DNA of 64,000 nucleotides from Terrimonas_B sp041743125 (GCA_041743125.1 JBGTNK010000045.1:1-64000); one strand, 5' to 3'. Counted from the stretch's first letter, positions 7,586-17,684 are shown. The notes: generated from the sequence alone by a model not told the origin. Program-made: numbers and translations.

Positions 7586-10500
7586 ATGAAAGAAATTCTA
7601 AAGACTGGCCATGGGCCGGTTTTGATTAAATTACTTCTCTGCTTTTTACTTTTTACTTTTATTACTGGTGCACATGCACAAACAGTCACCGGATCGGTTG
7701 CTGATGAAACGGGGAAAAAACTTCCTTTGATTTCTGTAACGGTTAAAGGTTCTTCTACAGGAACTACTACAGATGCTGCGGGTCAGTACCAAATCAATGC
7801 ATCTTCCAGCGCAACATTGGTCTTTAGTTCAGTGGGGTATGCCAACCTGGAAGTGGCTGTAGGTGGCCGGTCTGTTGTTGATGTGGTGTTATTAACGAGC
7901 ACACAAAGTCTCGACGCCGTTGTAGTGACTGCATTGGGTATTACCAAGCAGGCAAGAGGATTGGGATATGCTGCCACCAATGTAAAACCAGACGACCTGA
8001 CGATCAACAGAACGTCTAACGTTATGAATTCATTACAAGGCAAAGTGGCCGGTGTTAACATATCTTCATTGGGCACAGGGCCGGGTGGAACTTCCAAGAT
8101 CCGAATTCGTGGTCAATCTTCTATTGGCGGTCAAAATAATCCACTCATAGTAATTAACGGCGTTCCCGTTGATAATACAAACTTTAATGATAATGCAGTG
8201 TCTGTTAAAGGTGGAGGTAGTTATTCTGATGGTGGAGATGGTTTGTCAAGCATCAACCCCGATGATATTGAAAGCATGACCATTCTGAAAGGTGCACCCG
8301 CTGCCGCTTTGTACGGATCCCGTGCACAGAATGGGGTTATCATGATCACCACAAAAACAAGAGGAAAGGGAAAAGGTATCGGTGTGTCATATAATCTCAA
8401 CTATACCAATGAAACGCCATTGGATTTTACAGATTATCAGAAAGAATATGGACAGGGCGAAGGCGGTGTTCGTCCTTTAACACCCAATCCCACTTCGGGT
8501 CAATGGTCTTTCGGTGAAAAATTTGCCCCCGGTCTTACTCATATTTTATTTGACAATCTTACTGTTCCTTACGAACCACAAGGAAGCAGGATCAAAGAAT
8601 TTTACCGCAACGGACAAAATATATCTAACACAGTTACGCTTGAGTCAGGGGGCGATAAAGGAGGAATTCATCTTTCGTTAAATAATACCGATAACCTGGG
8701 TATTGTACCCAATAATAAGTTCAATCGCAAAACCATGAACCTGGGTTTTAATTATAATTTGTCGGAGAAATTTAGTTTTGCCGGCAATGTAAATTATTCA
8801 AGAGAAAACAATAAGAACCCGCCAAACATAGCCAACCAGGATAATTCAATTCCTACTGTTTTAATGGCAATGGCGAATTCAATGCCGCTGAGTGTTTTGG
8901 AAGCCAACAAATATAATGCTGCCGGTAATGAATTTATCTATTCCCGATTCATGAACAGAACCAATCCTTATTGGGTACTGGCAGAACAATTTCATTATAT
9001 CAAAAGAGACAGGATCTTTGGTAACGTTTCCGCTAAATATGATATTCTTCCCTGGCTATTTGTACAGGGAAGGTTTGGACAGGATTATTGGTCCCGTGAT
9101 GAAGAGCTTAATAATTTTCCTACTGGTCATGCATCACGACCTGCGGTGCCTGGGTTTGCCAATGGAGTTTATACCCAGGAGGCCCGCCGCTTCAGGGAAA
9201 CAAACCTTGATTTCTTAGTTAGCGCCAATAAAAAATTTGGAGACTTTGAAGCCTCGCTAACCGGTGGAGGTAATCAGTTGAGGAGAACAGCCAATATAAA
9301 TAATGTGGTAGTAACTGACTTTTTTGTAAGAGGATTATACACGGTTCAAAATGGCAGAGCTAAAGATCCAATTTATACATTGGTAGAACAAGGCGTGAAT
9401 TCATTATACGGATCCGCTGAAGTTTCCTGGAACAGAACATTATATTTAAATGGAACGCTGAGAAACGATTGGTTCTCGACGCTGTCTGATGCCAACAGAA
9501 GTATAATATATCCGTCTGTATCCGGCTCATATGTTTTTTCAGAAAATCTAAAAACGCTTCCCTGGTTATCATTTGGAAAAATAAGAATTGGGTATGCTGA
9601 AGTGGGTAGTGATGGTTCCGTGTCACCTTATTCTGATCAATTATTTTATAGTGTAAATGCCAACCTGATCAACAATCCTTCCGGAACACCGGTACCTGTT
9701 GGTAGCAGCGGAAATTCAATTCCCAATCCAAACCTAAAGCCAAGCCGGGTAGCGGAAACTGAAGTGGGCCTGGAATTAAAAATGTTCAGGAACAGGGTTA
9801 ACCTGGATGTGGCCGCCTATAGAAAAATTACTAGTGATCAGATAGTGCAGGTACAGGTATCTGATGCTTCCGGATTTGTGAATACAAGTATCAATAGTGG
9901 TAAAAGCAGAAACCTGGGCTATGAAGTGCTGTTAAACCTGGTACCTATAGAAGGGAAAGATTTCCGATGGGAGTTTACAGCCAATACCTCTTACAATAAA
10001 ACCAAAGTATTAAGCATCCTTTCTGAAAAGGCAGGGGAACGAATTACAATTGGAACCCACGTTTTCAATGGTGAAGTAAGACATGTGGTGGGAGAAGAAA
10101 TGGGTCAGATCGCAGGGTTTGGTTATGCCCGTGATTCTAAAGGTGAAAGAATTTTTCAGGCCAATGGCTTACCTCAGCGTACGCCCGGCTTTGTTTTGTT
10201 TGGCAGTGCATTGCCTAAATGGACGGGTGGATTTCTCAACACGTTTAACTACAAGGGAGTTAACCTGGCTATTTTCATCGACTATAAATTGGGTAATAAA
10301 ATGCTTTCCGGTACCAACTTTAATGCAACCCGCCATGGTTTGCATAAAAATACACTGGAAGGAAGAGTAGGAGGTGTGGTTGGTAAAGGAGTGAATGCAG
10401 CTGGAGCCGTAAATACAGTAGCAGCACCGGTACAAACATACTGGGAACATTTACGTTCGCAGCAAATAGTGGAATCTGTTATTTATAATGGAGGCTACTG

Positions 10501-10735
10501 GAAGCTGCGCCAGATTTCCCTGGGATATGATTTTACAAAGTTTGTGCCCGGCAAGTGGCCAGTGAAAGGTGTCAAATTAGATTTTGTAGCCAACAATGTT
10601 TTGATCATAAAAAAATGGGTTGATAATATCGATCCGGAATCATTTGGATTCGCTTCGGACAACCAGGTTGGATTAGAATCTGCGGGTTTACCGACTTCCC
10701 GTGGTTTGGGGTTAAATCTGAATATCAGGTTTTAA
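7586..10735 (+). CDS. SusC/RagA-family TonB-dependent outer-membrane receptor (locus 1)
   Basis: A complete 1049-residue SusC-type receptor. An N-terminal signal peptide (about residues 1-31, ending GAHA) is followed by a carboxypeptidase-regulatory-like domain (about 34-105), a plug domain with SLQGKVAGV near 150 and the IRIRGQSSIGG motif, and a C-terminal beta barrel ending in aromatic residues (NLNIRF). It imports oligosaccharides across the outer membrane with the SusD partner 88 bases downstream. The divergent AraC regulator and the downstream xylanase and pentonate enzymes suggest a xylan- or sugar-acid-derived ligand; that assignment is inference. No TonB, ExbB or ExbD is encoded in the window. 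Confidence 0.96.
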   Translation: MKEILKTGHGPVLIKLLLCFLLFTFITGAHAQTVTGSVADETGKKLPLISVTVKGSSTGTTTDAAGQYQINASSSATLVFSSVGYANLEVAVGGRSVVDVVLLTSTQSLDAVVVTALGITKQARGLGYAATNVKPDDLTINRTSNVMNSLQGKVAGVNISSLGTGPGGTSKIRIRGQSSIGGQNNPLIVINGVPVDNTNFNDNAVSVKGGGSYSDGGDGLSSINPDDIESMTILKGAPAAALYGSRAQNGVIMITTKTRGKGKGIGVSYNLNYTNETPLDFTDYQKEYGQGEGGVRPLTPNPTSGQWSFGEKFAPGLTHILFDNLTVPYEPQGSRIKEFYRNGQNISNTVTLESGGDKGGIHLSLNNTDNLGIVPNNKFNRKTMNLGFNYNLSEKFSFAGNVNYSRENNKNPPNIANQDNSIPTVLMAMANSMPLSVLEANKYNAAGNEFIYSRFMNRTNPYWVLAEQFHYIKRDRIFGNVSAKYDILPWLFVQGRFGQDYWSRDEELNNFPTGHASRPAVPGFANGVYTQEARRFRETNLDFLVSANKKFGDFEASLTGGGNQLRRTANINNVVVTDFFVRGLYTVQNGRAKDPIYTLVEQGVNSLYGSAEVSWNRTLYLNGTLRNDWFSTLSDANRSIIYPSVSGSYVFSENLKTLPWLSFGKIRIGYAEVGSDGSVSPYSDQLFYSVNANLINNPSGTPVPVGSSGNSIPNPNLKPSRVAETEVGLELKMFRNRVNLDVAAYRKITSDQIVQVQVSDASGFVNTSINSGKSRNLGYEVLLNLVPIEGKDFRWEFTANTSYNKTKVLSILSEKAGERITIGTHVFNGEVRHVVGEEMGQIAGFGYARDSKGERIFQANGLPQRTPGFVLFGSALPKWTGGFLNTFNYKGVNLAIFIDYKLGNKMLSGTNFNATRHGLHKNTLEGRVGGVVGKGVNAAGAVNTVAAPVQTYWEHLRSQQIVESVIYNGGYWKLRQISLGYDFTKFVPGKWPVKGVKLDFVANNVLIIKKWVDNIDPESFGFASDNQVGLESAGLPTSRGLGLNLNIRF

Positions 10736-10823
10736 ATGATTGGATATCCTGATCACTTGATTACCTGCAGAACCTGTTGTTTTATACAAGTTCATTCTGG
10801 CTAAAAAAATTAAAAACATAGCA

Positions 10824-12362
10824 ATGAAAAAAATATTAAAATTTAGTTTACCGGCTCTCTTCTTAGTGTTTGCCGTTTCATGCGATAAAGGATTGGAGCA
10901 ATTGAATAAAAATAAGACCAGCCCTACTTCTATTGATCCTACATTTTTGTTGAACAATGCAATAATTAGTACATCGTTTCCAACCCGCACCGTGATTTTT
11001 GATATGGGAATTGTACAGCAAATGGTTACCCCGAATGGTGGTGTACTGGCTGGCGCCAATTTTAACCAGGATAGCCGTGATGCTACGCTGGCGGGTCTGT
11101 GGTCAGTATATTTTCAGAATGTGATCAAGAATACACATGATGTGATTGTAAAAACAAAAGGTGTTCCTGCCAGGAGCAATCTCTATAACATGGCCCGAAT
11201 ATTCCAGGCATACGCTTTTATGATCATGACTGATGAGTATGGTGCCATCCCTTTTAATGAAGGAGGAAGTGGTTTTACGGATCTTACTTTTTTCCCCAAG
11301 TACGATGCACAACAGGATATTTATCCAAAGATCATACAGGAATTAACTGAAGCCTCTGCTGCATTAGGGGCAGGCAATATTGAAAGTTCGGATGTGTTGT
11401 ATGCGGGTAATATTGATAAATGGAAAAAATTTGGTTATTCTTTATTGTTAAGGGCAGGAATGAGGTTGAGCAAAATAGATCCTGTCAAGGCTCAATCCAC
11501 TGTGCAGGCTGCTGTAGCAGGTGGTGTTATCCTGTCCAATGCAGATAATGCTTATATGAGACATGATGCGAATTTTACTCAGCCTATTGGAAATATGGTT
11601 AACAGTACCGAAGCCGCTAATTTTTATTTAACCAAACCATTCATTGATCAACTTAAAAACACAAATGATCCCCGCTTATCTGCTATCGCTATCAGGTATA
11701 AGGGAGCTACTTCAGGTCCAACACAAACAGTGGCTATAGGCACCACCAATCCTTCGGATCAAATTGGAATGCCTATTGGATTTGATAATGGTACAATTGT
11801 GGCCAGGGCCAGTGCAGATGGGCTTGCAAGTTTTTATGATTACAGCCAGGTAGATCGCAGAAGAATGGCAAAAACTACTGCACCCATGTTTTTTGTTACA
11901 GCTGCACAAAATAATTTACTGCTTGCTGAAGCAAGATTCAGGGGCTGGATTTCGACGGGTACCGCCGCTCAGTATTTTGCTGATGGAATCAAAGCACATA
12001 TGGATCAACTGGCAACTTATGATATTAACTCTACAGTGCCCGATGCTGCCCGCGATACCTATATAGCAGCAAATCCACTTTTGCCGGGAACAGAACTGGA
12101 ACAGATCAATACACAATATTGGATCGCCTCTTTTTTAAATGGACCAGAAGCTTTTGCCAATTTCAGAAGAAGCGGGTTCCCATTATTAACACCTAATCCT
12201 TACGGGCAGCCAACAAATCCTGATGTGCCCAATGGTACATTTATAAGACGGCTTACTTATCCTACTTCTGAACTGTCTGTAAACACTGAAAATGTGAATG
12301 CCGCCATTTCAGCGCAAGGCCCTGACAAATTAAGCACAAGAGTTTGGTGGGATAAGCAGTAA
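10824..12362 (+). CDS. SusD-family glycan-binding lipoprotein (locus 1)
   Basis: A 512-residue outer-membrane lipoprotein. The N-terminus has a lysine-rich start, a hydrophobic stretch and a lipobox ending at Cys20 (FAVSC), so it is lipidated and likely surface exposed. The body resembles the SusD-like_2 / RagB type: a helical TPR-like N-terminal half (YNMARIFQAYAFMIMTDEYG region, about 114-134) and a C-terminal region with the usual QYWIASFLNGPEAFANFRRSG segment near 430-450. It directly follows its SusC receptor. It differs in subfamily from the second SusD at 32861. It is followed by a terminator-like hairpin at 12396-12423 that may lower expression of the downstream enzymes relative to the receptor pair. 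Confidence 0.94.
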   Translation: MKKILKFSLPALFLVFAVSCDKGLEQLNKNKTSPTSIDPTFLLNNAIISTSFPTRTVIFDMGIVQQMVTPNGGVLAGANFNQDSRDATLAGLWSVYFQNVIKNTHDVIVKTKGVPARSNLYNMARIFQAYAFMIMTDEYGAIPFNEGGSGFTDLTFFPKYDAQQDIYPKIIQELTEASAALGAGNIESSDVLYAGNIDKWKKFGYSLLLRAGMRLSKIDPVKAQSTVQAAVAGGVILSNADNAYMRHDANFTQPIGNMVNSTEAANFYLTKPFIDQLKNTNDPRLSAIAIRYKGATSGPTQTVAIGTTNPSDQIGMPIGFDNGTIVARASADGLASFYDYSQVDRRRMAKTTAPMFFVTAAQNNLLLAEARFRGWISTGTAAQYFADGIKAHMDQLATYDINSTVPDAARDTYIAANPLLPGTELEQINTQYWIASFLNGPEAFANFRRSGFPLLTPNPYGQPTNPDVPNGTFIRRLTYPTSELSVNTENVNAAISAQGPDKLSTRVWWDKQ

Positions 12363-12648
12363 AATAGTTTATGCAAGTGTTGTTTAATAACCAATAAGAC
12401 CTTTTGTTTTTACAACGGGTCTTTTCTTTGTTCATGGGATTTCATTTAGTTAATCTTATTAATACCATGGATCAGGTAAGCTGTTGTTTTCTGAATACTA
12501 AGAATACACGGCAAAGCATGAATAGAGCAATGATTACATATTATTTTCCTCCTATGTCTGTTTACATGCATTCGTTTGAGAAATTTATTTTACTTTTCAA
12601 TACTTACTTGCATCTTATTGATTCGCTGCAAGTAAAAAATAAACAATC
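12363..12648 (+). other. Gap between susD and dehydratase gene
   Basis: A 286-base gap within the plus-strand locus. It begins with a terminator-like hairpin. The rest is AT-rich with no convincing gene: an 86-codon frame at 12404-12664 has no recognisable product, shows poor composition, and overlaps the start of the dehydratase. TACTTTTC at 12591 resembles a Bacteroidota -7 element, but no TTG lies at the right distance. Confidence 0.5.
12396..12430 (+). terminator. Terminator-like hairpin after susD (locus 1)
   Basis: AAGACC (12396-12401) pairs with GGTCTT (12418-12423). An inner TTGT/ACAA pair around a TTTT loop extends the stem, and the right arm runs into TTCTTTG. It is 34 bases after the susD stop. 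A partial terminator would let the SusC/SusD pair be made in excess over the downstream enzymes. Confidence 0.5.
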
Positions 12649-14367
12649 ATGGAAAAAAAATTAAGAAGTCACGATTGGTTCGGAAGAAAAGATAAAGATG
12701 GGATCATATACAGAAGCTGGATGAAGAACCAGGGCATGCCTTCCGATTTGTTTGATGGACGTCCTGTTATTGGCATCTGTAATACCTGGAGTGAGCTGAC
12801 GCCCTGCAATGCTCACCTGCGTGGTATAGCCGATATAGTGAAAAGAGGTGTTTATGAGGCAGGGGGATTTCCGCTGGAGTTTCCGATTATGTCACTTGGC
12901 GAAACTTTATTAAAGCCTACAGCCATGCTTTTCCGCAACCTGGCAAGTATGGATGCGGAAGAATCCATTCGCGGTAACCCGATTGACGGAGTAGTTTTAT
13001 TAACAGGGTGTGATAAAACAACTCCATCCACCGTGATGGGAGCAGCCAGTGTTAACCTGCCTACCATAGTAGTACCGGGAGGGCCTATGCTGAATGGAAA
13101 ATATAAAGGTGGTGATATTGGATCAGGTACGCATGTATGGAAATTTGATGAGGATATGAAAACGGGGAAAATGACCCAGGAGGAATGTAACATTGCGGAA
13201 AGCTGTATGAGCAGGAGTGTGGGACATTGTATGACGATGGGTACTGCCTCCACGATGGCGTGTATGGTAGAGTCGCTGGGGCTTACCCTTTCCGGTGCTG
13301 CTGCTATCCCTGCTGCCGATTCCAGGAAAAAAGTTATGGCTCAACTCAGTGGTAGAAGGATAGTTGAAATGGTAAAAGAAAATTTGACTATTGATAAAAT
13401 TCTCACAAGAGAAGCTTTCGAAAACGCAATCATTACCAATGCCGCTGTGGGCGGTTCCTCCAATTTCATTATTCACCTGACCGCTATTGCAGGCAGGATA
13501 GGGGTGGAATTGAACCTGGAAGATTTTGATGAACTGGGAAGCAAGATCCCTTTGTTATTAAACCTGATGCCATCAGGAAAATTCCTGATGGAAGATTTTT
13601 ATTATGCCGGAGGGTTGCCTGTTATACTAAATGAATTAAAAAGCTGCCTGCATAAAAATGTGGTGACTGTTAGCGGCAAAAATCATGAAGAAAATATAAA
13701 AGGATCTACTACCTGCTATAACGAAGAAGTAATAGCTCCTTATAATAATCCATTGATTGCTGAGGGGGGATGTGTTGTGGTAAAAGGAAATCTGGCGGAG
13801 AATGGGGCGGTGATGAAACCATCTGCGGCTACACCGGCTTTAATGAAACACCGCGGCCGTGCCGTAGTTTTTGAAAGCATTGAAGATTATCATGCCAGGA
13901 TCGACCTTCCTGACCTGGATATTGATGAAAACTGTGTGATGGTATTAAAGTACGTAGGTCCCGTTGGATACCCCGGTATGGCGGAAGTGGGCAACATGGC
14001 TTTGCCAAAAAAGATATTACAAAAGGGAATAACGGACATGGTTCGCATATCAGATGGAAGAATGAGTGGTACAGCGTATGGTACGGCAGTATTGCATGTG
14101 TCACCGGAATCTGCGATTGGTGGCAACTTAGCCCTGGTGCAAAATGGAGATATGATTGAATTGGATGTTTCCCGGCGTAAACTTCATTTGGAGGTTTCAG
14201 ATGAAGAGCTGAAAAAAAGAAGAGAGGGTTGGACTCCACCCAAGATTGCATCGGAAAGAGGGTATGTAAATCTTTATGTAAAGCATGTAATGGGAGCAGA
14301 TAAAGGAGCCGACCTTGATTTTCTGCAGGGCAGTTCCGGTTCTTTGGTTACAAGAGACTCCCATTAA
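12649..14367 (+). CDS. IlvD/Edd-family pentonate dehydratase (arabinonate/xylonate type)
   Basis: A 572-residue cytoplasmic iron-sulfur dehydratase. The three cluster cysteines are visible at C53 (in TPCNAH), C121 (in TGCDKTTP) and C194 (in SVGHCMTMG). Their 68- and 73-residue spacing is, from memory, the same as in the characterised L-arabinonate dehydratase of Rhizobium. The C-terminal half carries the GRMSGTAYGTAVLHVSPE segment seen in sugar-acid dehydratases. The length and motifs fit the pentonate branch better than true IlvD or 6-phosphogluconate dehydratase. Expected reaction: aldonate to 2-keto-3-deoxyaldonate. It is followed by a lactonase and a FAH-family enzyme, the steps before and after it in an oxidative pentose pathway. 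Whether it prefers L-arabinonate, D-xylonate or another acid is not decidable here. Confidence 0.92.
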   Translation: MEKKLRSHDWFGRKDKDGIIYRSWMKNQGMPSDLFDGRPVIGICNTWSELTPCNAHLRGIADIVKRGVYEAGGFPLEFPIMSLGETLLKPTAMLFRNLASMDAEESIRGNPIDGVVLLTGCDKTTPSTVMGAASVNLPTIVVPGGPMLNGKYKGGDIGSGTHVWKFDEDMKTGKMTQEECNIAESCMSRSVGHCMTMGTASTMACMVESLGLTLSGAAAIPAADSRKKVMAQLSGRRIVEMVKENLTIDKILTREAFENAIITNAAVGGSSNFIIHLTAIAGRIGVELNLEDFDELGSKIPLLLNLMPSGKFLMEDFYYAGGLPVILNELKSCLHKNVVTVSGKNHEENIKGSTTCYNEEVIAPYNNPLIAEGGCVVVKGNLAENGAVMKPSAATPALMKHRGRAVVFESIEDYHARIDLPDLDIDENCVMVLKYVGPVGYPGMAEVGNMALPKKILQKGITDMVRISDGRMSGTAYGTAVLHVSPESAIGGNLALVQNGDMIELDVSRRKLHLEVSDEELKKRREGWTPPKIASERGYVNLYVKHVMGADKGADLDFLQGSSGSLVTRDSH

Positions 14368-14437
14368 TGATCTGGGTTATAAGTAATTTAAAAATGGTAC
14401 AAAGAAGAAATGTCAATATTATTTCAAAAAAAATAAC

Positions 14438-15466
14438 ATGCATATGAGGAACGGCTTCATCATTATATTATTTGCATTTGCTTTGGGTTGTAATAACCCC
14501 GGGAGCAGGAAAAAAGTTCAAGATGAAAATTATAAAACTATGGGTACGATCGAGCGATACGATTCAGCATTGAATGCCATCATTTCCTCTACAGGTAATC
14601 CGGAAATTATTGCTGATGGGTTTGATTGGAGTGAAGGTCCTCTTTGGATTGAAAAGCACAACATGCTTATATTTTCCGATGTGCCGGCTAACACAGTGTA
14701 TAAGTGGACAGAGGAAAAAGGAAAAGAAGTTTATCTTAAGCCATCTGGTTTTAGTGGTACAACAACAGAAAGTAAAGAATCAGGAAGTAATGGGCTGACA
14801 TTGGATAAAGAAGGCAATTTAGTTTTATGCCAGCATGGTAACAGGCAAATGGCCAGAATGGATGCACCGCTTGATAAACCAGCATCGAAGTTTATCAGCC
14901 TGGCAGATAAGTATAACGGCAAACGTTTTAGCAGCCCCAATGATGCCGTATATAACAGCGCTGGAGAATTGTTTTTTACCGACCCGCCTTATGGCTTGCC
15001 TGCTCAAAACGATGATGATCCGTCTAAAGAAATCCCGTTTAATGGCGTTTACAAAGTAAAAACAAATGGAGATGTTATCCTGTTAACAGATAGCATTACC
15101 CGGCCAAATGGCATTGCTTTTTTGCCAGGAGAAAATAAATTGCTGGTGGCTTGTTCCGATCCGCACAAACCCAATTGGTATATCTATGACATCAGTGGTG
15201 ATGCCCTGGTCAATGGAAAAATATTTTATTCGGCCGCTGGCGGCGATACCAAAGAAAAAGGATTACCCGATGGACTGAAAGTAGATAAGAATGGAAATGT
15301 ATTTGCTACCGGTCCCGGCGGAGTTTGGATATTTAACAGTGAAGGAAAACCATTGGGTAAAATAAAGCTGGAGGAATCATCTTCTAATGTGGCGTTATCC
15401 CCCGATGAAAAAACATTATATATTACCAATGATATGTATTTGCTTCGTCTGAAGATGAGGGAATAA
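14438..15466 (+). CDS. SMP-30/gluconolactonase-family lactonase, lipoprotein
   Basis: A 342-residue six-bladed beta-propeller of the SMP-30/gluconolaconase/LRE family, which opens aldono-lactones to aldonates using a divalent metal. Family features seen are EGPLW near 67-71 (first metal Glu), SSPNDAV near 166-172, RPNGIAF near 222-228, and SPDEKTLYIT close to the C-terminus. The N-terminus has a short hydrophobic stretch ending in a lipobox (FALGC, Cys18), so the enzyme is probably anchored in the periplasm or on the outer membrane. It lies 70 bases after the pentonate dehydratase and 64 before the FAH-family enzyme. The exported location suggests that sugar oxidation to the lactone also happens outside the cytoplasm. 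Start could be Met14438 or Met14444. Confidence 0.9.
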   Translation: MHMRNGFIIILFAFALGCNNPGSRKKVQDENYKTMGTIERYDSALNAIISSTGNPEIIADGFDWSEGPLWIEKHNMLIFSDVPANTVYKWTEEKGKEVYLKPSGFSGTTTESKESGSNGLTLDKEGNLVLCQHGNRQMARMDAPLDKPASKFISLADKYNGKRFSSPNDAVYNSAGELFFTDPPYGLPAQNDDDPSKEIPFNGVYKVKTNGDVILLTDSITRPNGIAFLPGENKLLVACSDPHKPNWYIYDISGDALVNGKIFYSAAGGDTKEKGLPDGLKVDKNGNVFATGPGGVWIFNSEGKPLGKIKLEESSSNVALSPDEKTLYITNDMYLLRLKMRE

Positions 15467-15530
15467 AATCCGTCGGCTACTATACTAAATAATTTTATCT
15501 GTTCTGTAAAAATATATTAAATAATTCCGG

Positions 15531-16355
15531 ATGAAAGTTTATAAAACAAAAAAGGGTATCATCATCGAGAAAGAAAATAAATCATGGTTGTTGAAAGATA
15601 CGGACTGGGATGAGTTTATAAATGATGATCACATTTTTGAAAAGATTGAGAAATTAATTTCATCACTGCCGGAAGCAGGAAATATAATCGAAGACATATT
15701 ACCTCCTGTGGGCAACCAGGAGCTTTGGGCCTGTGGTGTTACCTACCTGCGAAGTAAAGTTGGAAGACAGGAAGAATCCAAATCCTCCGGAGGGGCTGAT
15801 TTTTATGAAAAAGTATATGAAGCGGAAAGGCCCGAGGTTTTTTTTAAATCAACGGCCCATCGTATAGTAGGACACCAGGCAAAAGTCAATATCCGTAAAG
15901 ACTCTACCTGGGATGTGCCCGAACCGGAATTAACCCTGGCCGTTACTTCATCAGGAAAAATAATAGGATATACAATCGGTAATGATATGAGCAGCCGCAG
16001 CATTGAAGGAGAAAATCCATTGTATCTTCCCCAGGCTAAAACTTACGATGCTTGTGCCGCTGTTGGCCCCTGTATTTTTATTACTAAAAGCCCGCCTGAT
16101 GGGGCTACCCTCATACAACTGGAGATCAACCGGAACGGAAAGCAGGTTTTTGAAGGAAATGTTGCCTTGAATCAAATGAAGCGGACACCTGAGGAACTCG
16201 TGTCTTTTGTTTACAGGGAATGTTCTTTTCCTTATGGAGCACTTATCATGACAGGCACAGGTATCGTGCCGGGTCATGATTTTACCTTACAAAGCGGGGA
16301 TGAAATAAAAATCACTATTGATCCGATAGGGACATTAATCAATAGTGTAAAATAA
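15531..16355 (+). CDS. FAH-family 2-keto-3-deoxyaldonate dehydratase
   Basis: A 274-residue cytoplasmic protein of the fumarylacetoacetate hydrolase family. The metal-binding motif EPELTL is at about 128-133, and NDMSSRSIEGENPLYLPQAK follows near 149-168. This last pattern is characteristic of archaeal 2-keto-3-deoxy-D-arabinonate dehydratase and the bacterial XylX-like enzymes. These convert 2-keto-3-deoxypentonate to alpha-ketoglutarate semialdehyde, the step after the pentonate dehydratase encoded two genes upstream. The N-terminal third has ELWACGVTYLRSK (about 65-77), also typical of that subgroup. It ends 4 bases before the GntP gene. The next enzyme of the route, ketoglutarate-semialdehyde dehydrogenase, is not in the window. 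Acylpyruvase activity, common in other FAH proteins, is less likely given the context. Confidence 0.87.
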   Translation: MKVYKTKKGIIIEKENKSWLLKDTDWDEFINDDHIFEKIEKLISSLPEAGNIIEDILPPVGNQELWACGVTYLRSKVGRQEESKSSGGADFYEKVYEAERPEVFFKSTAHRIVGHQAKVNIRKDSTWDVPEPELTLAVTSSGKIIGYTIGNDMSSRSIEGENPLYLPQAKTYDACAAVGPCIFITKSPPDGATLIQLEINRNGKQVFEGNVALNQMKRTPEELVSFVYRECSFPYGALIMTGTGIVPGHDFTLQSGDEIKITIDPIGTLINSVK

Positions 16356-16359
16356 GACA

Positions 16360-17673
16360 ATGACATTTATCATCATCTTATTTGCTATAGCCCTGCAGGT
16401 TTTTTTAACGGTTAAAAAATTAAGTCCGTTTTTATCATTATTGATCGTTGCCATACTAGCCGGTTTGTTACTGGGCATGCAACCTATTGAGTTGCTGAAG
16501 TCCATTGAAAAAGGAGTGGGCAGTACTCTGGGCGGACTAGCCCTGATCATTTGCCTGGGTGCTATTCTTGGAAAAATTCTGGAAGTAAGCGGGGCTGCTG
16601 AGCAAATCTCATCCACACTTATAAAAAAATTTGGCCAGAAAAATATTCAATGGGCTGTTTTGCTCACGGGTTTTTTAATTGGTATACCTCTTTATTACAA
16701 TGCTGGTTTTGTGATCCTGGTTCCATTGGTTTTTACGCTGGCAAAGAAAACAGGGCTTCCTTTATTGTATATCGCTGTTCCCATGGCAGCTTCATTAAGT
16801 GCCACGCATTGTTTTCTTCCCCCGCATCCGGGCCCCGTAGTTTTAGTTAATGCATTCAAAGCAGATATGGGAATGGTGTTGATGTATGGATTCTTACTTA
16901 CCATTCCGATAGTAATTATTGCGGGTCCATTCCTGGGAAAAGTGTTGCAGGGAATAAAGACAAAAACAACTTCTCTTTTTACACCGGAAGAATTACCGGC
17001 GGATAAAGCATTGCCAGGTATATTGCCCAGTTTTTTTATTGCCTTGTTACCCGTACTGCTGATAACATGTGCAGTGGTGGCAAACAGTTTTTTACCTGAA
17101 GGATCTATAGCCCGGTTATTTTTTTCCTTTATTGGTGATTCCACAATAGCCTTGCTTATTTCAGTTTTTGCAGCTATCTATTTTTTTGGATTGCGAAATA
17201 ACTATCCAATGGAAACGATCATGAAATGGCTGGCTGATGCTATCTCCGGGATCGCCATGATTTTGCTTATCATTACTGCCGGCGGGGTCTTTAAACAGGT
17301 ATTAACGGATAGCGGAACCGGAACCTATATAGCATCATTCAGCAGTAAATGGCAAATGCCACCTCTTTTGTTTGCCTGGATCATTACTGCTTTGCTCAGA
17401 GTTACCATTGGCTCTGCAACGGTAGCTGGCATTACAGCAGCCGGTGTGGTTTCACCATTGGTAGCTACGGGTGTAGTGTCACCAGAGTTAATGGTTCTTG
17501 CTGTGGGGGCTGGTAGTGTATTCGGTTCTCATATTAATGATTCCGGATTCTGGATGTTTAAAGAATTTTTTAGTTTGACACTTAAACAAACATTCTTATC
17601 ATGGACAGTAATGGAGATCATTATATCTGTTTTAGGATTGATCGGAGTATTGTTGTTAAACCTGGTTATTTAA
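16360..17673 (+). CDS. GntP-family gluconate/sugar-acid permease
   Basis: A 437-residue inner-membrane protein with about 11-12 hydrophobic helices, of the GntP (gluconate:H+ symporter) family. Diagnostic segments are LSATHCFLPPHPGPVV near 145-160 and GSATVAGITAAG near 353-364, both conserved in gluconate, ketogluconate and related permeases. It sits directly behind the lactonase, dehydratase and FAH genes (4-base gap) and 11 bases before the xylanase, so it most likely brings the aldonate made by the exported lactonase into the cytoplasm. The exact sugar acid is unknown. Confidence 0.93.
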   Translation: MTFIIILFAIALQVFLTVKKLSPFLSLLIVAILAGLLLGMQPIELLKSIEKGVGSTLGGLALIICLGAILGKILEVSGAAEQISSTLIKKFGQKNIQWAVLLTGFLIGIPLYYNAGFVILVPLVFTLAKKTGLPLLYIAVPMAASLSATHCFLPPHPGPVVLVNAFKADMGMVLMYGFLLTIPIVIIAGPFLGKVLQGIKTKTTSLFTPEELPADKALPGILPSFFIALLPVLLITCAVVANSFLPEGSIARLFFSFIGDSTIALLISVFAAIYFFGLRNNYPMETIMKWLADAISGIAMILLIITAGGVFKQVLTDSGTGTYIASFSSKWQMPPLLFAWIITALLRVTIGSATVAGITAAGVVSPLVATGVVSPELMVLAVGAGSVFGSHINDSGFWMFKEFFSLTLKQTFLSWTVMEIIISVLGLIGVLLLNLVI

Positions 17674-17684
17674 TTAGAGATAAT

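Noticed and set aside
12404..12664. Plus-strand frame of 86 codons before the pentonate dehydratase
   Set aside because: It starts inside the hairpin after susD, overlaps the dehydratase start, and its translation resembles no protein; probably chance in AT-rich DNA.
12852..13253. Minus-strand frames inside the pentonate dehydratase gene
   Set aside because: They are antisense shadows of a gene with clear catalytic motifs.
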